64,000 bases of DNA from Opeltia flavorubescens (taxonomy: Eukaryota; Ascomycota; Lecanoromycetes; Teloschistales; Teloschistaceae): assembly GCA_000442125.1 (NCBI GenBank), contig KE546974.1, positions 1-64,000 on the forward strand. The letters run 5' to 3'. Made by a program: the position numbers and the translations under genes. Positions within the stretch are counted from its first letter, which is position 1. Each line of letters starts with the position of its first letter. Below are positions 61,270-64,000 of this stretch, in pieces. The notes under the pieces were generated by a model. That model saw only the letters and a list, made by a program, of their open reading frames with translations. It ran no database searches and had not been told where the DNA came from.

Positions 61270-62175
61270 CCAAAGAGAAGTTTTCTAAAATCATTAATCA
61301 CAGCCTGAGAAAGAGAGGGGCATACCTATCTTTATGTTTTTGAGAGCAGAGCTAGTGGCTGTTTCAGTCGCGTCGCCTGAATTTGCCTGGAAGCTTGAGC
61401 TTTCCTTCGAGACCCTGTCGAGAGTAGNGCAGTATTTCCCTCGGATTTTCCCCTTGATTTCGATCTAAGTCATCAACAGGTTAAGAGACCTTTAGAATCT
61501 CGAGCACGGGTAAAGTCCCCAAAGTTCCACTTACAACCAAAAACGATTAAAGGGATATAGATAATTTAAGGAGCTTGACTTATAGAATCGCTCTGCGTAC
61601 GTCGGTAATCTGAGCCCGAGAATGTGCCGTCCCTTGTACATTACAGGCTGCTGCCGAGTACCTAGGCACTCATAAAAAGGGATGCGAGCTGGCAGTCTAT
61701 CTCCAAAGGCTATGCTTGAACGACTGATTGACTATATGTTTGACCCGAGACGATATGGTGATTTATTCTTTTGAATCTTCCTGAAAATCTATCTTCATTG
61801 TTGTTAGCAAGAATCTCTTCTCGAGACGTCAGACCATCTTAACCTACTATCAGGATGATTTACTCATGGAATATGTTGCAATTTGTGGTGTGAGTTTGTC
61901 ATAAAACTTCTTTGACCTTCCCTCTGGAACAACGAGGAAATAGTCTCCTATACTACTATATTGGTAGTCCAGCGTCTATTCGAGCAAGACCTGGAAAAGG
62001 GTTCAGAAAGCTCAATGTTCTCCTTCCGCAGTCTTTCCTGGCACCATATTTACGTCAAGCACCTTNTGCAATGGTAGGAGCCCGATGGCCTCAAAATTGA
62101 GATAGTAATCACCTGGAGGCCCCGCGTCCCGTGAACGCGATCATCTGCAGTGAACGTATCGTTTACTGGAAGAAA
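61270..62175. other. Intergenic region with two unresolved bases
   Basis: About 0.9 kb, without a supported gene. Two ambiguous bases (N) lie at 61428 and 62066, so consensus quality is lower here. Small plus-strand frames exist, one crossing an N, but none is convincing. Confidence 0.5.
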
Positions 62176-62179
62176 ATAC

Positions 62180-64000
62180 CTAAATAGGAGCTTTCATCTT
62201 GCCCTTACAAGCCGTCTTGTGATTCTTCCAGTCCTCTCTCTGATGCTTCTTGCCACAGTACGCTACCAACATGCAACTCGTGCACCGGGTCCCTGGCTTT
62301 CCACAAATGTTGCATGGTACCTTTTCAATTGAATGCTCCTCCCGAACAGTGGACGTGGATGCAATAGATTGCGTATCCTCCCTAACAACGTCGGTGGGTT
62401 GAAAAGTTACGGCTGGGTCTAAAAGCGTGTTCAATAGCTCTTGGCGTTTTCTTAAATCGTGGGCGTTTCCTGTGTCTGGAGGCGGGCTTGAGGATTCAGT
62501 GTTATTCGAGGGCAGGGATGTTGGTTTTGTTCCATCTCTGTCATTGATGACCCAATCTTTCTCTATCGTCGTTGAAGCAGGTCCTTCTTTACTAGCAGCG
62601 CTTGTATTCGGTTCAATGTCTTGCTTTGATTTGTCCCGGGGGTCGTCTTCGAGATCTATGAGCGGTACATGATCCTCGTCTTCAGGATAGCTGTTCTCTT
62701 TTGTCCATTTGAGCGGATTATCCTCGAGATATTTCTCCCATTGTCGAACCTCTGTCTCCGTCATGGTGTAGGAGAACCATTCCGGAAACCAATCGCGACG
62801 CTGCCTTTCCGAACCAGATAACATGCCAAGTTCAATCTCTACCTGTAGCGAAGCTGTTTGCAGGTTGTAAAGATTTGCGGCATTCTTGTCTGCTCGCTTC
62901 ATTTTCAGATTCAGTATCGCGATCAACATGTTGAGAAATAGTATTGTGATGACAATGATGTAGATGGCACGAAGAGCTTGAACGGCAGTCGAGGTCTCGA
63001 ATGGCTCTAGAGCTCCATATTCCGAAGATACAAAATTCAACAATTGGTAAAAGCTCGATGCGAAGCTGGAAAAGGGATTCTGGACGGACTGATCGACGCT
63101 GAGTCTCCGCAGTAAGAAGAACGGTACGAATGCAAATCCTGCTCTCAATTAGCAATCGCTCTGTGTGATCAATGTCCGACACAGGTACCCAGGATGATTG
63201 AAAAGAAAAGCACGAGAAATGGGAAGATCCCTTGTAATGTATCCGTCAAAAGCAGAAGTAACATTCCAATGGGGCGGTATATTCGAAGCATAAGAACAGT
63301 CGCAATCCAGATCATCAGGGTAGAGAATGCCAAAAACGCGTAGGGTGGAACGCTTTGAGTCGCGGTCAAGACTGCCGTGCAAAATCCCAGAATAATTGCA
63401 ATGCTGTCAACATAATTGAAGATCGATCGGATGAACAATCTTGGGATCCGATAAGCTTGGCGGGCCTTGACAATCAGAACGTAGCTTGACACTAATGCTT
63501 CGATACAGACCATGACAATCGTTAGGATTCTTTGAAGCTTGGAGGCCTTCCTCTGAAGACCTGTCCATATCACACCAGTGATGAGATGTACCAAGAACAA
63601 CACCGTCATTGGCAACGCTGTTCGGGTGAGATAGATCTTCAACCCAAACGTTCTCATCTTCCAGGCGAGGAGCTTCTCCAACCACGCAACTTTAAGGAAA
63701 GATAGCTGAAGCTCACGATCGTTCAGATTGAGGATTACCTCTATGAGCTTGGTGAAAGGACTTGCCGCTCCACTGCCGCTGCGCTGGACATAAGCTAAGA
63801 TTTGTCTTTCCAATCGTGGGAAACTTCCCAAGTCCGTGGTGGAAGATAAAGCTAGAATGAATTCCCAGAAAACCTTAGTATTTGATGATGGCTGTGAGAT
63901 AGGAGGGCTTTTGTACAGTTTGTGGCGGTATGCGCAAAATCCTGGTAGCGGAAGAGTGATTGTGCGTTTATTTGGCTCTGGTTGAGCATCATATAGACCA
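62180..64000 (-). CDS. TRP-like cation channel with C-terminal MYND finger (5' end outside window)
   Basis: Partial gene. Exons seen: window edge to 63189, and 63138-62180. The 50-nt intron (63139-63188) has donor GTACCT, branch GCTAAT and acceptor CAG, and joins SIILG to FAFVPFFLL in frame. Six membrane helices can be read: MTVLFLVHLITGVIW, IVMVCIEALVSSYVLI, VDSIAIILGFCTAVL, FLAFSTLMIWIATVLML, the stretch joined across the intron, and IVITILFLNMLIAILN, the last being the classic S6 of TRP and polycystin-type channels. A pore-like SFYQLLNFVSSEYG lies before S6. After an acidic linker the protein ends in a MYND-type zinc finger (nt 62314-62183): Cys pairs CNIC and CTSC, then YC, His (in place of the usual Cys), His and Cys. 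The frame is open to the window edge, so ankyrin repeats may lie upstream, as in known fungal relatives. Confidence 0.85.

Overview
This window is one chromosome end of a filamentous ascomycete (Pezizomycotina). It opens with CCCTAA telomere repeats. About 40 kb of extremely AT-rich DNA follows, in which CpA and TpG are almost absent, the signature of repeat-induced point mutation (RIP). At about 40.08-40.12 kb the composition switches abruptly to ordinary gene-bearing DNA. A HET-domain gene and short 50-97 nt introns with GTRNGN-type donors and CTRAY-type branch sites agree with this assignment. The genus cannot be told from sequence alone.

Region 1 (1-40,080) has no intact gene and no open frame of 60 codons on either strand. 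It is built from old duplications: a 1.3 kb block touching the telomere recurs colinearly at 17.8 kb, a 1.3-1.8 kb block at 6.6 kb recurs at 12.1 kb, and a 0.2 kb block at 1.5 kb recurs near 11 kb. It also holds an 18-bp minisatellite, an exact 23-bp minisatellite, a series of 21-bp repeats set about 61 bp apart with unrelated spacers, three decayed tRNA-like copies of one type, long homopolymers and short perfect hairpins.

Region 2 (40.1-42.1 kb), at the border, holds a decayed unidentified gene whose in-frame stops are mostly TAA or TAG, as expected from CAA or CAG after CpA-to-TpA change. This suggests leakage of RIP across the border.

Region 3 (42.1-64 kb) is gene-bearing and typical of a subtelomeric accessory region. 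In order it holds: a three-exon secreted six-cysteine protein (-); a two-exon secreted eight-cysteine protein (+); a 1518-residue four-exon protein with a propeller-like part, coiled coils and two glycine-rich hydrophobic segments (-); a zinc metalloprotease fused to three H-type-lectin-like repeats (+), divergent from the large gene; a two-exon secreted protein (+); an intronless HET-domain protein (-); a single-exon secreted protein (-); and the 3' part of a six-helix TRP-like channel carrying a C-terminal MYND zinc finger (-), which runs off the window.

Most of these genes encode secreted or recognition proteins (small cysteine-rich proteins, protease-lectin, HET), so the end looks like an effector or non-self-interaction locus next to a RIP compartment. 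All spliced models were read by eye from splice signals and frame. None has transcript support here.
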